64,000 nt of DNA from Bradyrhizobium sp. CCBAU 051011. GTDB lineage: Bacteria; Pseudomonadota; Alphaproteobacteria; Rhizobiales; Xanthobacteraceae. The notes beneath the pieces were generated by a model that was not told the DNA's origin, ran no database searches, and saw only the letters and a program-made list of their open reading frames with translations. Shown here piece after piece: positions 42,882-51,688 of the stretch; positions within the stretch are counted from its first letter, which is position 1, and the number at the start of each line of letters is the position of its first letter. The position numbers were made by a program, and so were the translations under genes. The stretch spans positions 4,258,501-4,322,500 of the forward strand of contig NZ_CP022222.1 in NCBI RefSeq assembly GCF_009930815.1, written 5' to 3'.

Positions 42882-44678
42882 TTAGCCTGTCGCCTCCCGG
42901 TACCAGTCAAACAGATTGTCGGTTTCGTTGGCCCAGCCGCTGACCACCGGACGCAGTGCGTTGGCGCAGGCCTCCACCTTCAGGCGATGCATCACCGGGA
43001 TGAAAACGATATCCTGCATCATGATGTCGTTGGCCTTGATGTAGAGCGCAGCCCGCTTGACCAGATCGGTCTCGGACTCGGCGGCGTCGACGGTGTCGTC
43101 ATATTCCTTGTTGACCCAGCGCGGGAAGTTCACGCCCTGCCACTTGTTCTCCTTGGTGGCGACGTTGCGCGAATGATAGCGGCGCATGTGCTGGGCCGGA
43201 TCCGGCTGACTCATCGGGATCTGGAACATCTCGAGGTCGGCGTAGAATTTGGCGTAGGTGTCGGGATTGGCGACGTCGGAGGAGAAGAACACCGAGGCGA
43301 CCACCGATTTCAGCTCGACGTCGATGCCGGCCTTCTGGCAGGCCTGCTTGACGATGGCCTGGGTCTTCTGGCGCGGGCCGTTGATCGCGGTCTGGTACAA
43401 CAGCTTCAGCTTCTTGCCGTCCTTCTCGCGGATACCGTCAGCGCCCGCTTTCCAGCCGGCGTCCTCCAGCAGCTTGGCCGCCTTTTCGATGCTGAATTCC
43501 CAGCTCGTGTTCTTGGAGACGAATTTTTCCGGGCCGTTGAGGAAATTGGGCGTGACGCGTCCGGCGCGGCCGTAGATGACTTTCTTGACGGCCTCGCGAT
43601 CGACCAGCATCGAGAGCGCCTTGCGCACCGCCGGATCGGAGAATAGCGGGTGCTTGGTCTTCATCGAGGACCGCTCGCCGTCGACCTCGGTATTAGGATC
43701 GGTGAAGTTCAGCGCAATGAATTCGGTGTCGCCGCCGACCGCATAGACGGTCTTGCCCTTGCCGCCCTTTTCCAGGCGCAGCAGCACGTCGTCTTCGACC
43801 TGGATATTCCAGCCGAAATCATACTCGCCGGACTGGATGACGGCGCGCGCCGCCGAGACGGCATCGCCGCCGCCCTTCATCTCGATGGTGTCGAAGTGCG
43901 GGCGGTTCGGCATGTGGTAGTCGGGATTGAGCTCGCCGCGGATCACATCGCCCGGCTTGAACTCGACGAATTTGTAGGGGCCGGTGCCGACCGGCGACAG
44001 GTTGTTCGGGGCCTCGCGCGACTTCGCGCCTTTGTATTCCGCAAACAGATGTTTCGGGATGATGCTGCCGGGGGCGCCGACAAAGGCGTCGGCCCAGAAT
44101 GGCGTCGGCTTCTTGAAGAGGATGCGGACGGTGAGGTCGTCGACCTTCTCGACGGTGATGTCGCGGTGAATGCCGATGGTCACGGTGGCGGTGGCAGGAT
44201 CGCGGGCATATTCCCAGTTGAAGACGACGTCATCGGCGGTGAAGGGTTTGCCGTCGTGCCATTTGACGCCGGGCTTGAGCTTCCAGGTCACCGACATGCC
44301 GTCGGCCGACAGGCCGCCATTCTCCAGCGAGGGAATCTCTGCGGCCAGGACCAGCTTCATGTTGCCGTCGGGATCCCAGCAGGCGAGCGGCTCATAGAAC
44401 AGGCGCGAGCCGTCCTGGTCCTTGGTGCCGGTGGCGAAATGCGGATTGAGCAGGGTCGGTCCCTGCCACCACAGCAGTTTCAGTGCGCCGCCGCCGCCGC
44501 GCTTGGTCGGCTTGTAGACGGAGGGACCCTCGGCCATGGCGACGCCACCGATCGCCAGAATCTGCGTGGCCATGGGCGCGGTGAGACCGAAAGCCAGCAT
44601 ACGCTGAACGAAGCCGCGGCGGTCCATGTGGCCGTCCTTTACCTCGTCGATCATGGTGCGCAGTTCGGTGTCCAGCAT
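42882..44678 (-). CDS. Oligopeptide-type ABC transporter substrate-binding protein, Tat-exported
   Basis: This encodes 598 residues, a family 5 extracellular binding protein. The N-terminus has a twin-arginine signal (MDRRGFVQRMLAFGLTAPMA) after an 18-residue leader, so it is probably folded before export. The mature part shows GPTLLNPHFATGTKDQDGS and WHDGKPFTADDVVFNWEY, typical of peptide/nickel-binding proteins. ATG 44678 is chosen as the start of the leader; the frame is open for 27 more codons. It starts the permease operon downstream of the M20 peptidase. Confidence 0.9.
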   Translation of the reverse strand: MLDTELRTMIDEVKDGHMDRRGFVQRMLAFGLTAPMATQILAIGGVAMAEGPSVYKPTKRGGGGALKLLWWQGPTLLNPHFATGTKDQDGSRLFYEPLACWDPDGNMKLVLAAEIPSLENGGLSADGMSVTWKLKPGVKWHDGKPFTADDVVFNWEYARDPATATVTIGIHRDITVEKVDDLTVRILFKKPTPFWADAFVGAPGSIIPKHLFAEYKGAKSREAPNNLSPVGTGPYKFVEFKPGDVIRGELNPDYHMPNRPHFDTIEMKGGGDAVSAARAVIQSGEYDFGWNIQVEDDVLLRLEKGGKGKTVYAVGGDTEFIALNFTDPNTEVDGERSSMKTKHPLFSDPAVRKALSMLVDREAVKKVIYGRAGRVTPNFLNGPEKFVSKNTSWEFSIEKAAKLLEDAGWKAGADGIREKDGKKLKLLYQTAINGPRQKTQAIVKQACQKAGIDVELKSVVASVFFSSDVANPDTYAKFYADLEMFQIPMSQPDPAQHMRRYHSRNVATKENKWQGVNFPRWVNKEYDDTVDAAESETDLVKRAALYIKANDIMMQDIVFIPVMHRLKVEACANALRPVVSGWANETDNLFDWYREATG

Positions 44679-44930
44679 CGTTGTCCCCGTCTGGTTCTTG
44701 TGGTTGAGGCGCGCCGGAGGCGGCGGCGCCAAATGGTTCGCCGGTAAAAGGCTCATCAAATGCTTCGGAGGTCAACGCCCGGCTGTCAACAATTGGCAGC
44801 ATGGAAGCGGCAAATGATTTCTGCTTGGGCAGAAACACGCTGCGTCGCACATCGCTTTGGCAATCCGGCAGCCAGGGCGCGTCAAAACCGCGCGAAATCG
44901 CGCCCTGCACTGCAAAAAATTTGTTCGCTA

Positions 44931-44948
44931 GACCGGCCGGAGCCGGTC
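44931..44948 (-). terminator. Probable terminator after the M20 peptidase gene
   Basis: GACCGGC and GCCGGTC form a seven-base stem with a four-base loop, overlapping the peptidase stop codon. On the minus strand a run of six T residues follows about 12 bases later. It may separate the peptidase gene from the opp operon or reduce expression of the latter. Confidence 0.45.
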
Positions 44949-46365
44949 AGGTCAGCGACATGTCCAGCGGCGGCGCGACGCTATCCGGCAGCGGATTGAC
45001 GTAAGGGGTGCGGGCGGTGCGCTTCTTTAGATCGGCCTGGGCGGCGGCAATCAGCTCCGGTTCCGTCAGCGCCCTGACGCCGAGCCCCGCCATGGCCTTG
45101 GCGGCCTGCACCATGGCCTTGTGGGCGTGTGGGCTCTTGCCCTGTGCTACCACCTGCCAGGTGTGGAACGGGGTGCCGATCGCGACCGTCGGAGCGTGAA
45201 CCTGAACCGTCGGCACGACCCAGCTTACATCGCCGACGTCGGTCGAGCCGATCAACGGATTGCGCCTGGCGTCCAGCGGTACGATGAAATCGGCCAGCGG
45301 CCGGTCGGTCGGATCCATGCCGATCGCATAATAGACGCTGGCGATGTCCTTTTCAGTCAGCGTCGATCGGATCTGTTGCGCAAATCCCTTGTCGGCGTCG
45401 TCGAAATGCGGCGGGCCGAGTTCTTCCATGATGTTGTGCAGCGCCGCTTCGAGCGGGGTGTTCGGCAACAGGTTGGAGACGGCGGAAATGATCTTCATCT
45501 CCATCTTGGTTTCTGTCATCAGCGCTGCGCCCTGCGCGATCTTGTGGACGCGCTCCACCAGCTCGGTCATGCCAGGCAGGTCGCGGGCGCGGATCGAATA
45601 GCGCACGCGGGCATGGGCCTGCACCACATTGGGGGCGATGCCGCCGGTATCGAGCAGGGCGTAATGCACACGGGCGTCGCTCGGCATGTGCTCGCGCATG
45701 TAGTTGACGCCGACATTCATCAACTCGACGGCATCGAGCGCGCTGCGACCGAGATCCGGCGAGGCCGCGGCATGCGAGGTACGGCCGGTGAAGATGAAAT
45801 CGGCGCGGGTGTTGGCGAGCGAAGGCGTCACCACGACTTCCCAGAAGCTGGAAGGATGCCAGGTGATCGCGATGTCGGCATCGTCGAAAGCGCCGGAGCG
45901 CACCATGAAGGTCTTGGCGGCGCCGCCTTCCTCCGCGGGGCAGCCGTAATAGCGGACGCGCCCCGGCACCTTGTGCTCGGCGAGCCAATCCTTCACTGCG
46001 GTTGCGGCCAGCAGCGCGGCCGAGCCGAGCAGGTTGTGGCCGCAGCCATGGCCGTGGCCGCCGGCCTCGATCGGCCGCGGCTCGGCCACGCCCGCCTCCT
46101 GGCTGAGGCCGGGCAGGGCATCATATTCGCCAAGGAAGGCGATCACCGGTCCGCCTTCGCCCCATTCGCCCATCAGGGCGGTGGGAATGCCGGCGACGTT
46201 CTCGGTGATGCGGAAACCCTGATGGCGCAGTTCGGTGAGATGCTCGGCGGAAGAGCGCGCTTCGGTGTAGCAGACTTCTGGCATCGCCCAGACCCGGTCG
46301 CTCAGGGCGACAAAGCGCGGCTTGATGGTGTCGACGCCACGCCAGATAGTGCTGCGGTTATCCAT
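44947..46365 (-). CDS. M20 family amidohydrolase/peptidase (AbgB-like)
   Basis: This encodes 472 residues. The metal-binding residues are visible in GGHGHGCGHNLLG and PAEEGGAAKTFM, with late motifs GSTDVGDVSWVVPT and HTWQVVAQGKSPHAHK. The length and these motifs fit the AbgB-like amidohydrolases that split aminobenzoyl-glutamate or similar amides. It lies upstream of the opp operon in the same direction, so the imported peptide or amide may be its substrate. ATG 46365 is chosen from the usual family start; the frame extends upstream. Confidence 0.9.
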   Translation of the reverse strand: MDNRSTIWRGVDTIKPRFVALSDRVWAMPEVCYTEARSSAEHLTELRHQGFRITENVAGIPTALMGEWGEGGPVIAFLGEYDALPGLSQEAGVAEPRPIEAGGHGHGCGHNLLGSAALLAATAVKDWLAEHKVPGRVRYYGCPAEEGGAAKTFMVRSGAFDDADIAITWHPSSFWEVVVTPSLANTRADFIFTGRTSHAAASPDLGRSALDAVELMNVGVNYMREHMPSDARVHYALLDTGGIAPNVVQAHARVRYSIRARDLPGMTELVERVHKIAQGAALMTETKMEMKIISAVSNLLPNTPLEAALHNIMEELGPPHFDDADKGFAQQIRSTLTEKDIASVYYAIGMDPTDRPLADFIVPLDARRNPLIGSTDVGDVSWVVPTVQVHAPTVAIGTPFHTWQVVAQGKSPHAHKAMVQAAKAMAGLGVRALTEPELIAAAQADLKKRTARTPYVNPLPDSVAPPLDMSLT

Positions 46366-46572
46366 CTTCCGATTCCCAATTCTGAAGCCGATGTGAGCGG
46401 AGGAATTGTTATCAGCTTCGCCACATGACGCCAGCGCCGGACGGACATTCAGCCATGCGGCCGGGGCGGGCGTAAGTTGCGTTAATTTCGCAGTGGCTTT
46501 CCCAACTTCTGAGTTGACTCTCGTTAGCCGCCTAGGCGTGACTACTCCTCGTTGTAGAAGAAGGGATAATTC

Positions 46573-47193
46573 ATGGCATTGCCGGACGTCTACGTTCAGA
46601 TTTATGGGCAATTACCGGATATTTTCAAACGGATATCTGAGGGACAAGCGCCGGATAAATTTACCAGTCAATACCTGAAGGACATCGGCTTCCAGTCCAC
46701 GAACCATCGCGCGATCATTCCGCTGTTAAAGGCGCTCGGGTTCCTGTCTGCGGAAGGAGTGCCTACGTCGCGCTACCATTCGTATCGAGATCACAGCCAA
46801 GCAAGAAGGGTAATGGGACAAGCGGTTCGGGAGGCATATTCAGATCTTTTTACGATCAAGGCTCATCCCACTGATGCGGATCGAAGCCTTATCGAGGGGA
46901 AGTTTAAAAGCGCACATAATACGACTGAGCGCATGGCCAAATTAATGACCAGCACCTTCTATTCACTCTTGCCATTAGCCGATCTCACGGCCGCGACACC
47001 AAGTATCACGCTCGAAAGCAAGCAGGAAAATGAGCCGACGCTGCCTCACGAAGTCTCTCGTTCTGACAAGCTCGTACGCTCAGTAAGACCAGCAACACTT
47101 CACTACAACATTCAGATCCACCTGCCTGCGACAAAGGACGTTGAGGTTTTCAATGCGATTTTCAAATCATTGAGGGAGCACCTTCTTGACTGA
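46573..47193 (+). CDS. DUF5343 family protein
   Basis: This encodes 206 residues. The pattern PDKFTSQYLKDIGFQSTNHR, PLLKALGFLSAEGVPTSRY and REAYSDLF matches the DUF5343 family as I know it: a winged-helix-like N-terminus followed by a helical part. The C-terminus (HYNIQIHLPATKDVEVFNAI) is also typical. Family members are often near HEPN or toxin genes. It overlaps the HEPN gene by eight bases. GC content is about 50%, well below its neighbours, so the pair was probably acquired recently. Confidence 0.8.
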   Translation: MALPDVYVQIYGQLPDIFKRISEGQAPDKFTSQYLKDIGFQSTNHRAIIPLLKALGFLSAEGVPTSRYHSYRDHSQARRVMGQAVREAYSDLFTIKAHPTDADRSLIEGKFKSAHNTTERMAKLMTSTFYSLLPLADLTAATPSITLESKQENEPTLPHEVSRSDKLVRSVRPATLHYNIQIHLPATKDVEVFNAIFKSLREHLLD

Positions 47194-47773
47194 CACCAGG
47201 ACTGCTCTCAGAGATTTCATGTTTCGGGGACTAATGTTTGAGTCAAAAGCGGCTGGATTTCAATCCGCTGGTATCCAAGTTGGAGCGGATGTGGGCCAAG
47301 CGGAGGAAAGACTCCTATCGGAGGCGTTGTCGCCTTTCGGAGTCGTCCGGCGAAACCAAGCTTTGGAGATGGGACGGCTGTACGTTGTTATTCATTGTTT
47401 TGAGAACGAGGTGAGATCTCTGATTCGCGAAACGCTAGAAGAAAAAGACGGCATAGATTGGATTCAGAAGCTACCAGCAAAGATAAGGTCGTTTGCAGAG
47501 GGACGACAAAAAGCCGCTGAACAGGATTCTTGGCTAAGCGGAGAGAAGTCGGACGTGCTTGGGTTTGCGGATTTTGGCCATCTAGCGACTATCATTGTCG
47601 AGAAGTGGGCGCACTTCGAGGATTTGTTGCCAAGCCAGCATTGGTTGAAGCAGCGCATGGATGAACTGGAAAAAGTTCGCCACTTCATCGCGCATAATCG
47701 GGTGCTTCTGCCTACGGAGTATCAGCGCGTTTACATGTACATTGCTGATTGGAATCGTGTCGTTGGACTTTAG
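47186..47773 (+). CDS. Swt1-type HEPN domain protein (putative RNase)
   Basis: This encodes 195 residues. The core matches the Swt1-like HEPN domain: RLYVVIHCFENEVRSLIRET, DFGHLATIIVEKWAHFEDLL, then the catalytic R-x4-H motif at R165 and H170 (RHFIAHNR). HEPN proteins with this motif usually cut RNA. The start is TTG 47186, overlapping the DUF5343 stop by eight bases, which indicates translational coupling. It may be the toxin or effector of a two-gene defence or toxin-antitoxin unit. Confidence 0.8.
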   Translation: MTDTRTALRDFMFRGLMFESKAAGFQSAGIQVGADVGQAEERLLSEALSPFGVVRRNQALEMGRLYVVIHCFENEVRSLIRETLEEKDGIDWIQKLPAKIRSFAEGRQKAAEQDSWLSGEKSDVLGFADFGHLATIIVEKWAHFEDLLPSQHWLKQRMDELEKVRHFIAHNRVLLPTEYQRVYMYIADWNRVVGL

Positions 47774-47849
47774 TGAGTATGAATAGATTTGGCTTAAGCA
47801 GTCAGCCTCCCTTGTCCTACCTCGTTGAGCAAATCAGCGGCGCCACTTA

Positions 47850-49097
47850 TCACACCTTCAGGCCGTAAGGCCTGAACAGCCGGCCTTTCTCCACCACCAG
47901 CACCACGGCGAGCGCGGCCAGCGTGCAGAGCAGGAAACCAGTCGCGAACGGCACCAGCGTGCCGTCGTAATCCTGGCCAATGGTGGCGCCAATGCCGATG
48001 GCGAGGAGCGTGGTGATCGAGCCGTACAGCGATGCGGCGGTGCCGGCGATATGGCCCTGCGGCTCCATGGCGAGCGCGGTGAAATTGGCGATCATCAACC
48101 CGAACGCAAACATCATCGAAATCGAAAGCACCATGAACAGCGGCAACGGCAGCATCTGCAGTTTTGCCGCCACCAGCATGGTTGCAGCGATGACGACGAA
48201 GCCGATCAGCGCGGCATGCGAGATCACGCGCATGCCGAGGCGGCCGACGAGGCGGGAATTGACGAAGCCGGCGATAGCCGTTCCAACCGCGACGCCGGCA
48301 AACGCCAGCGGAAAATAATGTCCGAGCTGGTAGATCCCGGTGAACACCTGCTGCGAGATGAAAACGAAAGCGAACAGCGAGCCCAATACGCCGCCGGCGA
48401 CCAGCGCATAACCCAGCGTCTGGCGGTTGGTCACGGTCTGGCGGAAGGCGTCGAACACTTCGTCAATGGCAAGCGAGCGGCGCCGTTCGGCCGGCAGCGT
48501 CTCCGGCAGGCGCAGCGCGCTCCAGATCAGCGCCACCACGCCATAGAGCATCAGCACGATGAAGATGCCGCGCCAGTGCGACACCAGCAGCACGGCCTGG
48601 CCGAATGCCGGGGCGACGACAGGCACGGCAATGAAGATCATCATCGTCAGCGACATCACGCTCGCCATGCGGCGCCCGGCATAGCAGTCGCGCACGATCG
48701 AGGTCGCGATCACGCGCGTGGCCGAGGTGCTGAGGCCCTGCAAGGCACGCGCCAGCAACAGCGTCTCGAACGAGGGCGCGGCGATCGCGAGCAGGCTGGC
48801 AGCGCAATAGACGGTCATGCCGCCGAGCAGGACCGGCCGCCGGCCGAACCGGTCGGACAAGGGGCCCATCACGAACTGGCCAACGCCGAAGCCGACCAGA
48901 AAAATCGACAGCACCATCTGCGGCCGGTTGACTGAAGTGATGTGGAAGGCGGACGCGATGTTCGGCAGCGCCGGCAGCATCATGTCCATCGCAAGCGGAT
49001 TCAGCGCCATGATCGAGGCGATCACGATGACGAATTCGGGAAAGCCCATCGGGCGGTGGCCTGAAGCGGTCAAGGCATCGGCACTGGTATCGGACAA
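47850..49097 (-). CDS. Bcr/CflA-type MFS drug exporter
   Basis: This encodes 415 residues with 12 predicted membrane helices. It has the MFS motif GPLSDRFGRRPVLLGG after helix 2 and the DHA1 start LNPLAMDMMLPALPNIASAF, typical of Bcr/CflA multidrug exporters. It runs convergent to the HEPN gene and divergent from hemC. Confidence 0.92.
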   Translation of the reverse strand: MSDTSADALTASGHRPMGFPEFVIVIASIMALNPLAMDMMLPALPNIASAFHITSVNRPQMVLSIFLVGFGVGQFVMGPLSDRFGRRPVLLGGMTVYCAASLLAIAAPSFETLLLARALQGLSTSATRVIATSIVRDCYAGRRMASVMSLTMMIFIAVPVVAPAFGQAVLLVSHWRGIFIVLMLYGVVALIWSALRLPETLPAERRRSLAIDEVFDAFRQTVTNRQTLGYALVAGGVLGSLFAFVFISQQVFTGIYQLGHYFPLAFAGVAVGTAIAGFVNSRLVGRLGMRVISHAALIGFVVIAATMLVAAKLQMLPLPLFMVLSISMMFAFGLMIANFTALAMEPQGHIAGTAASLYGSITTLLAIGIGATIGQDYDGTLVPFATGFLLCTLAALAVVLVVEKGRLFRPYGLKV

Positions 49098-49323
49098 CGA
49101 AAAAATCCTTTTGCAGGCGGCACCCTATGGATTTTGATGCGCTGCACAAATAACGTTTTCGGCATGGCAGACCATCGGCCAGCGGGGCTTGAAGCGGGCC
49201 ACGCCGGTCTGGCGGGAAGAACACGTTGGGCCCGGCCGGCCAAAGCCGTTGTTCTGATGGGCGGCTTGCTCTATCCCCTACGCACAAAACATCAGCGATG
49301 GACCGCTTTCGAACGGAGATCTT

Positions 49324-50325
49324 GTGTCGGAACAGACCTTGAAGATCGGCACGCGCAAGAGCGCGATGGCGCTCGCGCAGACGGAAGGGATCGCGCGGCT
49401 GCTGCGCGTGGCCGATCCCGCGCTCGATGTCGAGATTGTCAAGTTCGAAACCCGCGGCGACCAGGACCAGACCAGCAAGCTGCTGCGCCATGGCGGCAAG
49501 GGCGGCGCCTTCGTCGCGGAGATTCGCGAGGCGATGCTCGCCGGGCAATTGCAGGCGGCGATGCATTCGTTGAAGGACGTTCCTGGGAACGAGGAAACGC
49601 CGGGCCTGATCATCGCCGCGACTCTGCCGCGCGATGCTGCCAACGATGCGCTGGTACTGCGTCCTGGCCTCTCGCTCGACGACTTTCGCGCTTCGCATGG
49701 CAAGGGCTTCAAGATCGGCACCAATGCCGTGCGCCGCGCCGCCTATCTGCGCCGGCTGTTTCCGGAAGCCACCGTGATCCATTTCCGCGGCGCGGCCGAT
49801 ACGCGCGTGGCAAAACTCGATCGCGGCGACAAGCAGCGGCTGCCCGACGGCGGCGAGGTGGGACCTGCGGACGCGCTTGTCATGGCGCGGTCCGGGCTCG
49901 AACGCATCGGAATGGCGTCCCGCATTGTCCATGACTTTTCGGTCCGCGAGATGCTGCCCGCGGTGGGGCAGGGCATCGTCGCGGTGGAATGCGTCGAGAA
50001 GGACTGGCTCACGCGCGAACGCCTTTCGAGGATCGAGGACGCCTCGTCGCGGCTCTGTGCCGAAGCCGAGCGCGAGGTGTTGTGGGTCTTGAACGGTCAC
50101 TGCAACTCGCCAATCGCCGGCCATGCCACGCTTGATGGCCGCGAGATGACGCTGACGGCCGCCGTGCTGGATGAAGCCGGCGACCGCTTCATCGAGGTGT
50201 CGCGGCAGGGGCCAGCGGACCGGCCGCGCGAACTCGGCAGGACGGTTGGTCTCGAACTGCTCGACAAGGGCGCGGCTGAGATCATCGCGCGGACAAGGCC
50301 GGAGGAAGATTCGCTGCTTTCGTAA
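49324..50325 (+). CDS. hemC: Hydroxymethylbilane synthase (porphobilinogen deaminase), divergent
   Basis: This encodes 333 residues. HemC motifs are present: LKIGTRKSAMALAQTE at the N-terminus, HSLKDVPG, GTNAVRRAAYLRRLFP, and the cofactor Cys near residue 260 in NGHCNSPIAGHA. The usual GTSSLRR is altered to GTNAVRR and the first motif lacks the common S-x-L pair, so this is a divergent copy, perhaps a second hemC or a variant with another role. The GTG start at 49324 follows GGAGATCTT. It stands alone. Confidence 0.82.
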   Translation: MSEQTLKIGTRKSAMALAQTEGIARLLRVADPALDVEIVKFETRGDQDQTSKLLRHGGKGGAFVAEIREAMLAGQLQAAMHSLKDVPGNEETPGLIIAATLPRDAANDALVLRPGLSLDDFRASHGKGFKIGTNAVRRAAYLRRLFPEATVIHFRGAADTRVAKLDRGDKQRLPDGGEVGPADALVMARSGLERIGMASRIVHDFSVREMLPAVGQGIVAVECVEKDWLTRERLSRIEDASSRLCAEAEREVLWVLNGHCNSPIAGHATLDGREMTLTAAVLDEAGDRFIEVSRQGPADRPRELGRTVGLELLDKGAAEIIARTRPEEDSLLS

Positions 50326-50369
50326 GGTAGCCGGATTGACGTGGATGGGCCGGTGGCTTGCCCCCGGCG

Positions 50370-50849
50370 CTATGAGCCATCGGCACGGGCGCTCAGCTCG
50401 GCTATGCGACGGTCGGCGCGGCGGAGCCGCCGGCACAGTTCGCGATTGATATTCTGCATCACAATCACATAGCCGTGGATGTCGGCCTTGTAGTACGCGT
50501 AAAGGTTTCCGGCCGTCAGCTCGTGCAGTACGGTTTCGCTCTCCGCGACCACGGTGGCCGACCGGTTCTGCATTTCGATCAGCGTCATTTCGCCGAAGAA
50601 ATCGCCGGGCTCTAGAACCAACATCCGAATTGAGCGCCCGGAATCACCGAGCTTGCTCACCACGAGTTCGCCCGAGAGAACAATGAACATGGAGCGCCCC
50701 GGTTCTCCTTCCGCGACGATCGTGGCGCCGGCGTCGAAGCGGCGTTCGACCAGCATGGAGATCAGGCGATCGAGGCTTGCGTCGGAGAGGCCACCGAAGA
50801 AAGGCGTGGCGAGCAAAAATGCTTTCAGATCGGGCGAGCTGACAGCCAT
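50370..50849 (-). CDS. Cyclic-nucleotide-binding domain protein
   Basis: This encodes 159 residues with one CNMP-binding beta-roll (GATIVAEGEPGRSMFIVLSG, LEPGDFFGEMTLIEMQNRSA) and a C-terminal helix, but no DNA-binding domain. The Arg in the phosphate-binding cassette (QNRSATV) is present, so it could bind cAMP or cGMP. A link to the window's adenylate cyclase gene is possible but not shown. Confidence 0.85.
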   Translation of the reverse strand: MAVSSPDLKAFLLATPFFGGLSDASLDRLISMLVERRFDAGATIVAEGEPGRSMFIVLSGELVVSKLGDSGRSIRMLVLEPGDFFGEMTLIEMQNRSATVVAESETVLHELTAGNLYAYYKADIHGYVIVMQNINRELCRRLRRADRRIAELSARADGS

Positions 50850-50936
50850 CGGTCGAATATACGCCTGCTCCGGGCAGCGGCAAGTTCGGAACGGCTTTGC
50901 GGTGGTGTAGCGAACCTGTCTCTCTTCAGGGTTGAG

Positions 50937-51233
50937 TCAGCGCGCGACGTCGCGCCACTCGGGGCAGGCGCGCTGGTAGCCGCGGACGCGCTCGCGGTTG
51001 GTCGGCGCGGCCGGCGTTCCCTCGATGACGACGATCTTGCCCTTGCCGCCCATCTTCTCGAACAGATAGCGCGCCTCGCGGTAGCCGATTTCGAAATCGT
51101 CGGCGGCGACGTCCATGCGCTCGCGCAGGCGCGGGAAGTATTCGAGGATCCGCGCCTCGCGTTTCGAAAGCAGATTCCAGGTGGCGTGAATAAAGGCGGC
51201 GAGGACAACGAAGGAGAGTGAGAGCAACGACAT
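50937..51233 (-). pseudogene. Chimeric remnant: EamA-like start fused to sugar-binding-protein fragment
   Basis: The first 26 residues (MSLLSLSFVVLAAFIHATWN) look like the first helix of an EamA-family transporter. From about residue 45 the frame reads FEIGYREARYLFEKMGGKGK and VIEGTPAAPTNRERVRGYQR, which matches the middle of a periplasmic sugar-binding protein with no transporter character. Neither half is complete. An apparent guanidine-I riboswitch and a GGAGG site are still in place upstream, so the original transporter gene was probably interrupted by deletion. Confidence 0.7.
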
Positions 51234-51275
51234 GAGACCTCCGTGCCATCTGGCGCGAACAAGATCTCGACATCT

Positions 51276-51380
51276 CCTCCTCTGGGCTTTTGTCCCTCGG
51301 GTGCAGCCGCGTGCTACCGCGGTTTTCCGCAACGCTCGGACCGGCGATGGCGGTTTCGCCATCCGGAACCCTAGTTGCCA
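51276..51380 (-). ncRNA. ykkC-type (guanidine-I) riboswitch
   Basis: Read on the minus strand the conserved order is ACTAGGGTTCCGG, a variable stem, then GGTCCGAG, a second stem, CACGCGG and the 3' block GGGACAAAAGCCCAGAGG. These are the conserved joining regions of the ykkC motif; the guanidine-I subclass is the most likely in proteobacteria. The RNA lies 42 bases before the start of the chimeric transporter remnant at 51233. Guanidine-I riboswitches turn on expression when guanidine is high. The subclass (guanidine, ppGpp or PRPP) needs a covariance-model check. Confidence 0.8.
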
Positions 51381-51463
51381 CTCAGTCGATGGAACTCCGA
51401 TATGTCAGGGAATCAGGTGCGGTCAATGCGAAATTTATGCTGCAGGTGCGCAATGCCGCGCGG

Positions 51464-51688
51464 TCAGGCGGCCAGATCCTGCAGCAACAGCGACGATCCG
51501 CGAATCAGCACCTTGCGTCCCTTCGCCGTGATGGCGGGCGCGTCGCCGTTCATGACGGCGAGTTCGAGCACGATCAGGCCGTCGATCGTGTAGCGGCTCA
51601 TGCGCGGCAATCTTGATGCCGGAGTGCGCAATGCCTTCAGTGTTTCCCACTGGGACGGCGTCAGGTCGTAGTCGAATTCTTCGTTCAT
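51464..51688 (-). CDS. Small protein of unknown function
   Basis: This encodes 74 residues. It resembles a short winged-helix-like unit (DYDLTPSQWETLKALR, RYTIDGLIVLELAV, ITAKGRKVLIRGS) that I recall as a common hypothetical in Bradyrhizobium. ATG 51688 has GAGGCACC upstream. No partner gene is evident. Confidence 0.6.
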   Translation of the reverse strand: MNEEFDYDLTPSQWETLKALRTPASRLPRMSRYTIDGLIVLELAVMNGDAPAITAKGRKVLIRGSSLLLQDLAA

